From NCBI GenBank assembly GCA_028868335.1, contig JAGWUU010000035.1, positions 1-16,333 on the forward strand: a stretch of 16,333 bases of DNA. Direction: 5' to 3'. Below, piece by piece: positions 8,482 to 15,670 of this stretch; the first letter of the stretch is position 1, and each line of letters begins with the position of its first letter. The stretch is from Sphingomonadales bacterium (lineage in GTDB: Bacteria > Pseudomonadota > Alphaproteobacteria > Sphingomonadales > Sphingomonadaceae). Both the position numbers and the translations under genes were made by a program. The notes beneath the pieces are model-generated. The model did no database searches, was not told where the DNA came from, and was given only the letters and a program-made list of their open reading frames with translations.

Positions 8482-9461
8482 TCCTGCGCCGCCTGCTGGC
8501 CGTGCTGATCGGCCTGCTCGCCCTCGCCGGGTCGGCGGCGGCCGATGAACTGCGTCCCGGCTACCTTGAACTGACCCAGCAGGATCAGACCCATTGGAGG
8601 CTGATCTGGAAAGCGCCGGTGCTGGGCGGTCTCGCCACGCGGTCGCGCCCCGCCCTGCCCTCGTTCTGCTCGCTGGGTCCGGCGCAATCGCGGCTCGACG
8701 GCAGCAACGTCGTCTCGCTGATCCCGGTGACATGTTCCCGTCCGCTCGACGGCGCCCGGGTCGGCATCGCCGGGATGGAGTCAAGCCTGACTGACGCGCT
8801 CGTCCGGATTGCCCCGCTGGGCCGCCCCGTCCAGGCGGAGCGGCTGACGCCCGAACACCCGACGGTGAAGGTCGCCGCGGTGCCGGATCGCTGGCTAGTC
8901 GCCAAAACCTATCTCGCGCTTGGCGTGGAGCACATTCTTACCGGGTACGACCATCTCCTTTTCGTGATCTCGCTGGTGCTGCTGCTCGGCAGGCTTTGGG
9001 TGGTGGTGCGCGCTGCCACTGCCTTTACCATCGCCCACTCGCTCACTCTGGCAGGAACGACGCTGGGCGTGATCGGTCTGGCCCAAGCTCCGGTCGAGGC
9101 GCTGATCGCCCTGTCGATCGTTTTCCTTGCGGTCGAAATCGTCAAGCAGGAGGAAGGTGCGCCGCGCCTGTCAGAGCGGATTCCCTGGCTTGTCGCTTTC
9201 GGTTTCGGCCTGATCCACGGCTTCGGTTTTGCCGGAGCGCTGCGCGAAATTGGCCTGCCGGAAAGCGACGTGCCGATGGCATTGCTGACATTCAACGTCG
9301 GCGTCGAGCTGGGGCAACTCGCCATCATCGCGGCAGTGCTGACGCTCATCGCGCTGCTGCGCCGGTTTGCACCGGCCACGCTTCGGCCCGCCACACTTGT
9401 CGCGAGCTATGCCATCGGCACCACGGCGAGTTTCTGGTTCATCCAACGGTTGCTCGGCTAA
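8478..9461 (+). CDS. HupE/UreJ family membrane protein
   Basis: A 327-residue protein with a signal peptide (about 1-22, ending AAA), a periplasmic domain of about 115 residues, and then about seven membrane segments. Family motifs with potential metal ligands are visible: GVEHILTGYDHLLF (149-162), HSLTL (187-191), FGLIHGFGFAG (243-253) and FNVGVELGQL (272-281). HupE/UreJ proteins are linked to nickel or cobalt uptake for hydrogenase and urease. This longer form with a periplasmic domain is common where no such enzyme is nearby, and none is in this window, so transport of nickel is not shown. The ATGA overlap with the PPIase gene suggests joint production. The periplasmic part holds Cys64 and Cys86, which could form a disulfide. 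Confidence 0.85.
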   Translation: MILRRLLAVLIGLLALAGSAAADELRPGYLELTQQDQTHWRLIWKAPVLGGLATRSRPALPSFCSLGPAQSRLDGSNVVSLIPVTCSRPLDGARVGIAGMESSLTDALVRIAPLGRPVQAERLTPEHPTVKVAAVPDRWLVAKTYLALGVEHILTGYDHLLFVISLVLLLGRLWVVVRAATAFTIAHSLTLAGTTLGVIGLAQAPVEALIALSIVFLAVEIVKQEEGAPRLSERIPWLVAFGFGLIHGFGFAGALREIGLPESDVPMALLTFNVGVELGQLAIIAAVLTLIALLRRFAPATLRPATLVASYAIGTTASFWFIQRLLG

Positions 9462-9504
9462 AAAAGCGCGCGACAGCGGAGCGTTTAGTTTCTAGGCGAA
9501 GATC

Positions 9505-10530
9505 ATGGGAGATGGACCCGCACGGCTCTACGGACTGGATGCATTGCGCGGCATTGCGGCCATCTGCGTACTCGGCCTTCACGTCCATGCGATCTATGGC
9601 GGCTTCCCGGATCTGTTCGGCAAGGCTTACCTCGCGGTTGATTTCTTCTTCATGCTCAGCGGTTATCTGATGGCGCGAACCTATGGCGAGCGATTGGCCA
9701 GCGGGATGAGCGGGCTTCAGTTCTTTCGCATCCGCTACAGGAGACTGTGGCCGGTGATGGCGGTCGGGGGTCTTGTCGGCGCGTATTATCTGTGGACCGC
9801 CACGCAAAACCCGTGGCTGTTCGGGGTGTTGTTTGCGGCCAACATCATGCTCGTGCCGGTGGGTTTCCAGCAGGAGCTGTTTCCTTTGAACGTGCCGGCC
9901 TGGTCGGTATTCCTGGAGCTGTTCGTCAACGCAATCCACGGTTTCATCCTGGCCCGATTGCGGACGGGTGCGCTGGTGGTCATTGCTCTGTGCGCCCTGG
10001 CGGCGACGGTCCGTTTTGCCAGGGACTCCGGCGCGCTCGACCTCGGCGCAAGGCCGTCCTCGTTGGTTCCGGGCCTGTTCCGCGCCATTCTGTCGTACTC
10101 GATTGGCATGATGCTGTTCCAACGCTGGCGGGATGGCGGGGCACCGCACGTTTCGCCGTTGCTCGCCGCCGTTGGCTTTCCGGCTCTGCTGGTCCTGCCC
10201 TGGGCGCTGGGCATCGCGCATTGGGCATACGATCTCGCCTTCGTTCTCTTTGCTTGTCCGCTGCTGCTGGCTGGGGGGCTTGCGCTGCGGCATCCCTCAA
10301 CCCTGGCATTGGCGCTCGGGAGCGCTTCATTCCCGCTGTACGCCGTGCACTTTGCCGTGCTGCGCCAGGCTCAATTGATGGGGATCGGCGCTGTAGGCGC
10401 TGTTGGCCTCGCGATTGCCGTGACGGCGCTTGTCACCATCTGGACCCAGCGCAAGCCGCGCCGTAGTGCGACAGCAAACCACTCTGCAAGCCTGGCCTTT
10501 GCCAAGGTCGCCCCGGAAGGACACCGATGA
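9505..10530 (+). CDS. acyltransferase 3 family membrane protein (OafA/YrhL-like)
   Basis: A 341-residue integral membrane protein with about ten hydrophobic segments. Family motifs: GLDALRGIAAICVLGLHVHA (10-29), including the conserved Arg15 and His26, AVDFFFMLSGYLMA (44-57), the Arg-rich loop RIRYRRLWP (75-83) and PAWSVFLELF, equivalent to the WSL/Glu motif. Members move acyl groups (often acetyl) across the inner membrane onto glycans, lipids or other acceptors. The acceptor here is unknown. The gene starts 43 bases after the HupE gene with only a weak Shine-Dalgarno (AGGCGAAG), and its TGA overlaps the ATG of the crotonase gene (ATGA at 10527-10530). Confidence 0.87.
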   Translation: MGDGPARLYGLDALRGIAAICVLGLHVHAIYGGFPDLFGKAYLAVDFFFMLSGYLMARTYGERLASGMSGLQFFRIRYRRLWPVMAVGGLVGAYYLWTATQNPWLFGVLFAANIMLVPVGFQQELFPLNVPAWSVFLELFVNAIHGFILARLRTGALVVIALCALAATVRFARDSGALDLGARPSSLVPGLFRAILSYSIGMMLFQRWRDGGAPHVSPLLAAVGFPALLVLPWALGIAHWAYDLAFVLFACPLLLAGGLALRHPSTLALALGSASFPLYAVHFAVLRQAQLMGIGAVGAVGLAIAVTALVTIWTQRKPRRSATANHSASLAFAKVAPEGHR

Positions 10531-11336
10531 TGGATGACGCCGTTCTCTATGAAGCCGCCGCCAACGGGGTTGTAACCCTGACGATCAATCGCCCGGAACT
10601 GCGCAATCCGATATCCGAAGCCGACGTGATCGAGGGGCTGCTTGGCGCTTTGGTCCGGATCGAGGCCGACCCCTCGGTGCGGGTGGCGATCCTGACGGGT
10701 GCGGGCAAGGCCTTTTCCTCCGGCGGCAATATCAACGCGATGAAGGCTGGCGCGGGCGGGCTCAATGGCGGGCTCCCCGCCCGGACGCGCGGGAATTACA
10801 AGCGCGGCATCCAGCGTTTGCCGCTCGCCTTCGCCGCGCTGGAGGTTCCGGTGATCGCCGCGGTCAACGGCCCGGCGATCGGCGCCGGGCTTGACCTCGC
10901 CTGCATGTGCGACGTGCGGATCGCCGGGGAAAGCGCCAAGTTCGCCGAAAGCTTCGTCAAGCTGGGCATCATTCCGGGTGACGGCGGGGCGTGGCTGTTG
11001 CAGCGGGTTGTCGGTTTTTCCAAGGCGGCAGAAATGTCGCTGACCGGGGATATACTCGACGCTGCCGAAGCGCTGGCTTGCGGCCTTGTATCGCGTGTCG
11101 TGCCCGATGCGGAACTCTTGCCGGTGGCTCGCACCCTGGCGGACAGGATCGCCGCAAATCCGCCGTTTGCGGTGCGGATGACCAAGCGCCTGCTGTGGGA
11201 AGCGCGCCGCGCCGACCTGCCGACCGTGCTTGAAATGTCAGCAGCGATGCAGGCCGTTGCCCACGCCACCGCGGATCACGAGGAAGCGGTCGACGCCTTC
11301 CTCGAGAAGCGCAACCCTGTTTTCAAAGGTGACTGA
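10527..11336 (+). CDS. enoyl-CoA hydratase/isomerase (crotonase) family protein
   Basis: A 269-residue crotonase-fold enzyme acting on acyl-CoA thioesters. Seen: LTINRPELRNPIS (18-30), the CoA/oxyanion segment GAGKAFSSGGNINAM (58-72), NGPAIGAGLDLACMCDVRIA (114-133), and the catalytic-loop region FAESFVKLGIIPGDGGAWLL (139-158). Compared with rat mitochondrial enoyl-CoA hydratase, the second catalytic Glu is kept (Glu169 in AAEM), but the first (Glu144 of rat) is Phe143; Asp152 lies in the following loop. This pattern is closer to PaaG-like isomerases, so hydration should not be assumed. The start is ATG 10527 or ATG 10530 (tandem ATGs), with GGAAGG six bases before the first. It could act downstream of the dehydrogenases at 2141-5591, but it is in a different transcription unit. 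Confidence 0.88.
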   Translation: MMDDAVLYEAAANGVVTLTINRPELRNPISEADVIEGLLGALVRIEADPSVRVAILTGAGKAFSSGGNINAMKAGAGGLNGGLPARTRGNYKRGIQRLPLAFAALEVPVIAAVNGPAIGAGLDLACMCDVRIAGESAKFAESFVKLGIIPGDGGAWLLQRVVGFSKAAEMSLTGDILDAAEALACGLVSRVVPDAELLPVARTLADRIAANPPFAVRMTKRLLWEARRADLPTVLEMSAAMQAVAHATADHEEAVDAFLEKRNPVFKGD

Positions 11337-11366
11337 ACGACACCTAACCGCCACACGGAGTATTCT

Positions 11367-11786
11367 ATGGCCCACTTCCTTGTCGTTGAAGCGCGCTTCT
11401 ACGATCATCTCAACGACATGCTCGTCAAGGGCGCCCGCGCGGCGCTCGAAGCGGCCGGGCATCAGGTCGATGTCATCACCGTTCCGGGTGCGCTCGAGAT
11501 CCCGGGAGCGATTGCACTCGCCGATCAGGCGGATCGCTACGATGGCTTTGTTGCCATCGGCGTGGTGATCCGGGGCGAGACTTATCACTTCGAGATCGTC
11601 GCCGGAGAATCCGCGCGCGGGATCATGGCGCTGACCATGGACGGCATCGCCATCGGCAACGGCATCCTCACCGTCGAGAACGAGGAGCAGGCGCTGGTGC
11701 GTGCCGATCCGAAGCAGAAGGACAAGGGCGGCGAGGCGGCCAAGGCGGCCATGGCACTGCTTGTCTTGCGCGAGACCTACGCCTGA
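11367..11786 (+). CDS. ribH: 6,7-dimethyl-8-ribityllumazine synthase
   Basis: A 139-residue lumazine synthase, the penultimate step of riboflavin synthesis, condensing 5-amino-6-ribitylaminouracil with 3,4-dihydroxy-2-butanone 4-phosphate. Seen: GALEIP (41-46), IGVVIRGETYHFE (64-76) with the catalytic His74, ALTMDGIAIGNGILT (88-102), and NEEQALVRAD, whose Arg112 matches the phosphate-binding Arg. The substrate-stacking motif reads EARFYDHL (8-15), where many members have RFN. CGGAG lies about six bases before the ATG. Length is slightly short of the usual 150-160. No other riboflavin gene is nearby; the setting between a crotonase and a transporter gene is unusual for ribH, which often sits with nusB, ribE or ribBA. 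Confidence 0.93.
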   Translation: MAHFLVVEARFYDHLNDMLVKGARAALEAAGHQVDVITVPGALEIPGAIALADQADRYDGFVAIGVVIRGETYHFEIVAGESARGIMALTMDGIAIGNGILTVENEEQALVRADPKQKDKGGEAAKAAMALLVLRETYA

Positions 11787-11799
11787 CGGGCAGCAGTAC

Positions 11800-12630
11800 G
11801 TGATTCAGGTAGCGGCGTTTCTGATGCTCGGATCGGGAGCGCTGCATGCCGTGGTCAATGCCGTTCTCAAGGCGGGCGGTGACAAGATGTCGAGCAGGGC
11901 GCTGATCGATGGGTCGAGCGCGCTGCTGGTGCTGCCACTTGCCTTCGTAGTGCCACTGCCCGCCGGAGCCTGGGCATGGTTGGCCGGGTCGACCGTCACC
12001 CACCTGCTCTACCTCTATTTCCTGATCCGCGCGTTCGAGATGGCGGACATGAGCGCGGTCTATCCGGTGATGCGCGGCAGCGCTCCGGTGATCGCCTCTG
12101 CCGTTTCGGTGCTGGCTTTCGGCGAACCGATAAGCTGGGGCATTGCGGCGGGGATCGCGTTCGTCAGCCTGGGCACCGCTGCGGTTGCGTGGTGGCATAC
12201 GCCCGGGGCCCGCGCGTTGGGCTGGGCCTTGGCGACCGGGGTGACGATCGCGCTCTATACCGTGATCGACGCGCAGGGAGTGCGGGCCGCGCCGTCCGCC
12301 TTGAGCTACATGGTCTGGGTGTTCCTGGCGCTTGGCGGCGGGATCGCCCTGGTTTTCGCACTGTGGCGTGGCCGCGTGTTCCTGCTGACGGCGCGGCAGC
12401 AGTGGAAACCGGGGCTGATCGCGGGCGCCCTGTCGCTGGTGACTTACGGACTGGCCTTGTGGGCCTATCGGATCGGTGACGTTCCGCGCCTCTCCGCCTT
12501 GCGCGAAACCTCGATCCTGTTCGGTGTCGCGATCGCCCTGTTCGTGCTGAAGGAGCGGGTCGGGCGGGCGCGACTGGCCGGAGCGGCGCTGATCGCCTGC
12601 GGCGCGGCGCTGCTGATCGTGAGTCGTTGA
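11800..12630 (+). CDS. EamA/DMT superfamily transporter
   Basis: A 276-residue, strongly hydrophobic protein with about nine or ten membrane segments arranged as two similar halves, typical of EamA-type drug/metabolite transporters. Visible signatures include LLYLYFLIRAFEMADMSAVYPVMRG in the first half (about 12007-12078) and, in the second, YGLALWAYRIGDVPRLSALRETS (about 12448-12513) and a C-terminal VLKERVGRARLAGAALI. The start is uncertain: the GTG at 11800, 13 bases after the ribH stop, gives a complete first membrane segment; an ATG at 11824 would shorten it; the longer frame from 11701 runs inside ribH in another frame and is not used. The substrate is unknown. The close spacing suggests co-transcription with ribH, so export of a flavin-related or unrelated metabolite is possible but unproven. 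Confidence 0.82.
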   Translation: MIQVAAFLMLGSGALHAVVNAVLKAGGDKMSSRALIDGSSALLVLPLAFVVPLPAGAWAWLAGSTVTHLLYLYFLIRAFEMADMSAVYPVMRGSAPVIASAVSVLAFGEPISWGIAAGIAFVSLGTAAVAWWHTPGARALGWALATGVTIALYTVIDAQGVRAAPSALSYMVWVFLALGGGIALVFALWRGRVFLLTARQQWKPGLIAGALSLVTYGLALWAYRIGDVPRLSALRETSILFGVAIALFVLKERVGRARLAGAALIACGAALLIVSR

Positions 12631-12660
12631 CAGGTCGCGATCCGGGGTGTTGCAGCAATA

Positions 12661-12695
12661 TTCCGTTCATGAAACTCGATTTAAAACTTACGGAA
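12661..12695. promoter_or_regulatory. inverted repeat upstream of the Hcp-like gene
   Basis: TTCCGT (12661-12666) and ACGGAA (12690-12695) form a six-base inverted repeat with a 23-base AT-rich centre. It lies in the 87-base gap between the transporter gene and the secreted protein gene. The gap is more AT-rich than its surroundings and probably holds the promoter, but I cannot pick convincing -35 and -10 boxes. A short frame MGDLMQ (ATG 12701, stop 12719-12721) overlaps the real start and may be incidental. Confidence 0.25.
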
Positions 12696-12717
12696 CAACA
12701 ATGGGGGATTTGATGCA

Positions 12718-13479
12718 ATGAAAGTTTCCACCACGATTGCGCTTGCCGCCCTGGCTTTCGCTTCCGCCGCGCACGCCGCCTCGGCCGACTACCTGCTCGA
12801 AATCGACGGCATCAAGACCGCCGATGGCAAGGCCGCCCAGGTCAATAGCTGGTCCTTCGGGGTCTGCAATTCCGGGGCCTGCACGTCGCGCGGCAAGTTG
12901 GCTCCGCGAGAGGCTGGAAGCGGCATGGCCACGGGGAAGGCCGCCTACGACAAGTGTTGCCTGCCCACCGCTTCACAAAATTCGCAGTCGCTGCGCGAAT
13001 CGCCGACGAAAAGCTCGACCGGGGTGACCACCATGGCGGCTACTCCCTTGGGCGATGTTGACGGCGACGGTTCACCCGATCTGGCATTCGCGGCCACCCA
13101 GGAAGAGATATATGGCCTGGAACTCACCTTCCAGAAAATACCAGCCGAATACCAGGCCGCTTGCGCGTCCGGGCACATCGACAAGGCGACAATCACCAAC
13201 GGCACCGAGACATTCGCGGTAAGCAGCGTCAGCGTGGTGTGCGGAAAGGGCGGCGCCGGGGCCTCCACCGCTGCCTATGCCCGCAGCGGCATCAACCGGA
13301 TCGATTCGACGCCAGCGCGGATCAGCACCAACTTCACCGTTGCCCGGCAGACCCAGACCCAGTCCTTCGGCGAAAAGTGCCAGGCCGGGATGCAGTGCGG
13401 CGGCGCGGCCGTGACCATGACGCTGAGCGGGGGCAAGATGTCCTACGGCAAGACCGGGCACGTCACCCTGATGAAATAG
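12718..13479 (+). CDS. secreted Hcp-like protein with cysteine-rich and calcium-loop-like insert
   Basis: A 253-residue protein with a clear Sec signal peptide (1-20, ending AHA). The mature part starts SADYLLEIDGIK (22-33) and later SWSFG (44-48), resembling the start of Hcp, the type VI secretion tube protein. Residues 136-175 (LTFQKIPAEYQAACASGHIDKATI then VSSVSVVC) resemble Hcp's conserved C-A-S/T-G-x-H-I region. Between them is an insert with Cys80-Cys81 and the loop DVDGDGSPD (113-121), matching the DxDxDGxxD pattern of calcium-binding or FG-GAP loops. Eight cysteines (50, 55, 80, 81, 149, 175, 221, 227) suggest disulfides outside the cytoplasm. Real Hcp has no signal peptide and no other type VI genes are here, so a T6SS role is doubtful. 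GGGGGA lies nine bases before the ATG. It ends seven bases from the convergent AttH-like gene. Confidence 0.75.
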   Translation: MKVSTTIALAALAFASAAHAASADYLLEIDGIKTADGKAAQVNSWSFGVCNSGACTSRGKLAPREAGSGMATGKAAYDKCCLPTASQNSQSLRESPTKSSTGVTTMAATPLGDVDGDGSPDLAFAATQEEIYGLELTFQKIPAEYQAACASGHIDKATITNGTETFAVSSVSVVCGKGGAGASTAAYARSGINRIDSTPARISTNFTVARQTQTQSFGEKCQAGMQCGGAAVTMTLSGGKMSYGKTGHVTLMK

Positions 13480-13486
13480 AAGCCGC

Positions 13487-14569
13487 TCAACCCAGGTCGA
13501 CGAACCCCGTCAGGCCATAGGGCTTGTAGGGACCGATGATCAGTTGCTCGAACACGCCAAAGCCTTCGCCGTGGCGATCGCTGACGACGCGGCAGGGCAA
13601 CTGGACATGGTAGTTGTCCGTGGCTTGCGGATCGGATTGCGCCAGGCTGAAATCCTCGCGCTCGACCACCAGTTTGCCGTGGTAGAGCCCGTGGTTCCAT
13701 TTGGGCGAGGTATAGCCGATGCCGCGCATCTGGAAGCGGCCTACGGGTTCGAAGGTCAATGTCTCCGTTCCGTCCGGGCCTTCGATCACCAGCCTCCCCC
13801 GTGCGGGCCAGCGGGTTCCCTGGGCCATCGGCGAATCCATTTCGCCGTCGCAGTCGACCAGTTCCGCTGCTCCTGCACCATCGGGAGAGATGACCGCGCG
13901 GGTGTTCCACTTGTTGCCCTTGGCATCGGCATTGACGTGGAAGAACACGGATCGATCGGCGAAGTTGATCGGGGTCCACTGCCAGAAGAAGCCCGGCACC
14001 ACCCCTTCCCCGTGCGGTTGCTCGTCGCGCGCGCCAACCGGGCGCACGCCCCATGACCGATCGCGGGTGCCCGCCGTTCCGGGCCGCACTTCGCGCCGGA
14101 CGCCGTCGATCTCGATCCAGCCGGTGTAGTGCCCGTTCTGGGTCAGGCGGGTGTAGTCCATGAAAGTGCGCGGGCCGATGCGATGGATGAAGCGCGGCTC
14201 CTCGATCGGGAAGGCGCGGCCGGTGAAGGTAAGGTCTGCCTTGAGCCCTTCACCGTCGACGGTGACACGCAGCTTGTGCAGCGGCTCGATCACCTCGATG
14301 CGGATCGGGCCGACCTCGATGTCGAACCGCTCCATACCCAGCTCGCGCGAGGCATGAAGGCAATGCTGCACACCATCGCGGATCGTCGAGAAATGGGCAT
14401 CCGCCACGTTGAGGTGCGGATAGATCCCCAGCGCGACGGCGAAGAAATCCTCGCCGTTTGGACCGTAGCCATTGAAGAAGTAACGATCGTAGAAGTTCCG
14501 GTCCGTGCCCGCGTAGGCAATCGGCTCAGGGGTCTGGTGCAGCGGAAAATCGTCGCCCTTGGTCAACAT
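13487..14569 (-). CDS. AttH/CrtC-like (lipocalin-like) protein, probably DUF7064/DUF7065 type
   Basis: A 360-residue soluble protein without signal peptide or membrane segment. Many beta-strand-like alternations and the motif TRDRSWGVRPVG (168-179), followed by FFWQWTPINF (194-203), recall CrtC/AttH proteins, two-domain lipocalin-like folds that include carotenoid 1,2-hydratase. The family name DUF7064/7065 is from memory and should be checked. The usual companion of such genes in sphingomonads is an APH-type kinase, as here: the ATG at 14569 comes two bases after the kinase stop codon (TGACCATG on the coding strand), so translation is coupled. Hydration or binding of an isoprenoid or other hydrophobic acyl chain is a plausible role, by analogy only. 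No catalytic assignment is safe. Confidence 0.8.
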   Translation of the reverse strand: MLTKGDDFPLHQTPEPIAYAGTDRNFYDRYFFNGYGPNGEDFFAVALGIYPHLNVADAHFSTIRDGVQHCLHASRELGMERFDIEVGPIRIEVIEPLHKLRVTVDGEGLKADLTFTGRAFPIEEPRFIHRIGPRTFMDYTRLTQNGHYTGWIEIDGVRREVRPGTAGTRDRSWGVRPVGARDEQPHGEGVVPGFFWQWTPINFADRSVFFHVNADAKGNKWNTRAVISPDGAGAAELVDCDGEMDSPMAQGTRWPARGRLVIEGPDGTETLTFEPVGRFQMRGIGYTSPKWNHGLYHGKLVVEREDFSLAQSDPQATDNYHVQLPCRVVSDRHGEGFGVFEQLIIGPYKPYGLTGFVDLG

Positions 14570-14571
14570 GG

Positions 14572-15651
14572 TCAGCCAGCCTTTCTGAGTGCATCGAGCG
14601 AGCCATGCTCCAGCGCAAGGTCGCAGGCCCCGCGGGCCATCGACAGGAAATTCTCGTCACCACGCGGCGTTCGTTCGACGTAGGCCGCGCTGAACACCGC
14701 AGTAGAAAGGCCGTGCAGTGCCCCGATACGGTAATCGTCCCAGATCCCCGCCCGATCCAGCGGCACGCCTCGCCGGGTCATCTCGGCGCAGTAGAGATCG
14801 AGCAATTCGTGCTCGTACGCGCGGCGCAGCGCAGCGCCAATTCCGCAACCGAGGAAATAGCCGATGTCCGTCAGGCCATTGCCAAGCGCCACTGTCTGCC
14901 AGTCGAGCACCGCGATCGGCTCTGCCCCGCCATGAATGTCGAACAGCATGTTGTCCAACCGGAAGTCGCCGTGGATCAGGCACTTGGGCGGAACGTTACG
15001 TCCGAACCACAGGTTGGCGGCATCGTTCAGTTCCTCGCAGATCGCCATGTATTCCGGCTCGAGGCTATCGGCATAGCGGTCGCGAAAAATCGCCTGGGCA
15101 TTGGGATAGAGCGCGCGCACCTGCTCGGCTACCCCCGGCGCGGGCCTGAGCCAGGCGGCATCAAGGATCGCCGGATTGCCCCACGATGGCGCGTGAAATG
15201 CGGCAGCCTGGGCTATCGCCTGCCGGGCGTCGGCCAGCGAACAGCTTTCGAGCTGGTTGCCGCCCCGCGCCGGTCCGAGGTCCTCGAACACCAGCAGGAA
15301 ATCGACTCCGTCCGGGTCGATCTCGGCAACGTGGGGCGTGGCGACCCGGATGTCGAGTTGCGGGCGCAGTTCGCGGTAAAACCCGACTTCCCTGGCGTAG
15401 AGCCCGAAGGCTGCCGCCGTTCCCCGGCTGGTCTGGTCAGCCGCGGGAAACTTGCCGGCCACGGTTGCTGGCCCAGCGCCCTCGCGATCGTAGGTCAGAT
15501 GGAAGCGCGCGCTGTCGCCCACCTGCCCTGTGCCGATGGCCTGCCAGGTCAAGCCGGTAATCCGGGCATCGCCGATCACGCCCGCCGCGCGCAGGCGCTC
15601 TTCAAGCCAACCGGCCTCGACCGCGTCGGGTCGCGTCGGGAACTCCGCCAT
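14572..15651 (-). CDS. APH/ecdysteroid-kinase-like phosphotransferase
   Basis: A 359-residue kinase-fold protein. Visible kinase features: an N-lobe Lys67 in VAGKFP (64-69), Glu88 in YAREVGFY (85-92) as its likely salt-bridge partner, FEDL (122-125) at the hinge, the catalytic loop LIHGDFRLDN (225-234) with Asp229 and Asn234, and the metal-binding VLDWQ (248-252) with Asp250. This is the aminoglycoside phosphotransferase superfamily, whose bacterial members also phosphorylate choline, fructosamine, hydroxyacyl-CoA and steroid-like substrates; antibiotic resistance is not implied. It is the first gene of an operon with the AttH-like gene and has an operator 19 bases upstream that is shared with the acyl-CoA dehydrogenase operon. 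That link favours an acyl-CoA or lipid substrate (compare LvaA and the APH domain of ACAD10/11). A GGGTGAGGGTGA stretch serves as ribosome-binding site. Confidence 0.88.
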   Translation of the reverse strand: MAEFPTRPDAVEAGWLEERLRAAGVIGDARITGLTWQAIGTGQVGDSARFHLTYDREGAGPATVAGKFPAADQTSRGTAAAFGLYAREVGFYRELRPQLDIRVATPHVAEIDPDGVDFLLVFEDLGPARGGNQLESCSLADARQAIAQAAAFHAPSWGNPAILDAAWLRPAPGVAEQVRALYPNAQAIFRDRYADSLEPEYMAICEELNDAANLWFGRNVPPKCLIHGDFRLDNMLFDIHGGAEPIAVLDWQTVALGNGLTDIGYFLGCGIGAALRRAYEHELLDLYCAEMTRRGVPLDRAGIWDDYRIGALHGLSTAVFSAAYVERTPRGDENFLSMARGACDLALEHGSLDALRKAG

Positions 15652-15670
15652 TCGTCACCCTCACCCGTTA

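Noticed and set aside
7555..8784. 409-residue - strand frame opposite the PPIase and HupE-like genes
   Set aside because: Covers two genes with clear family motifs; Arg/Ala/Pro-rich shadow translation.
12718..13479. Type VI secretion locus
   Set aside because: Only one Hcp-like protein, which has a Sec signal peptide, and no sheath, baseplate or ATPase genes in the window.
13452..13498. GACCGGG / CCCAGGTC pairing across the stop codons of the Hcp-like and AttH-like genes
   Set aside because: Needs a bulge and a loop of more than 30 bases, and has no U-tract; too weak to call a terminator.
14572..15651. Aminoglycoside resistance gene
   Set aside because: The APH fold is broad; the operon partner and shared operator point to a metabolic kinase, and nothing here indicates an antibiotic substrate.
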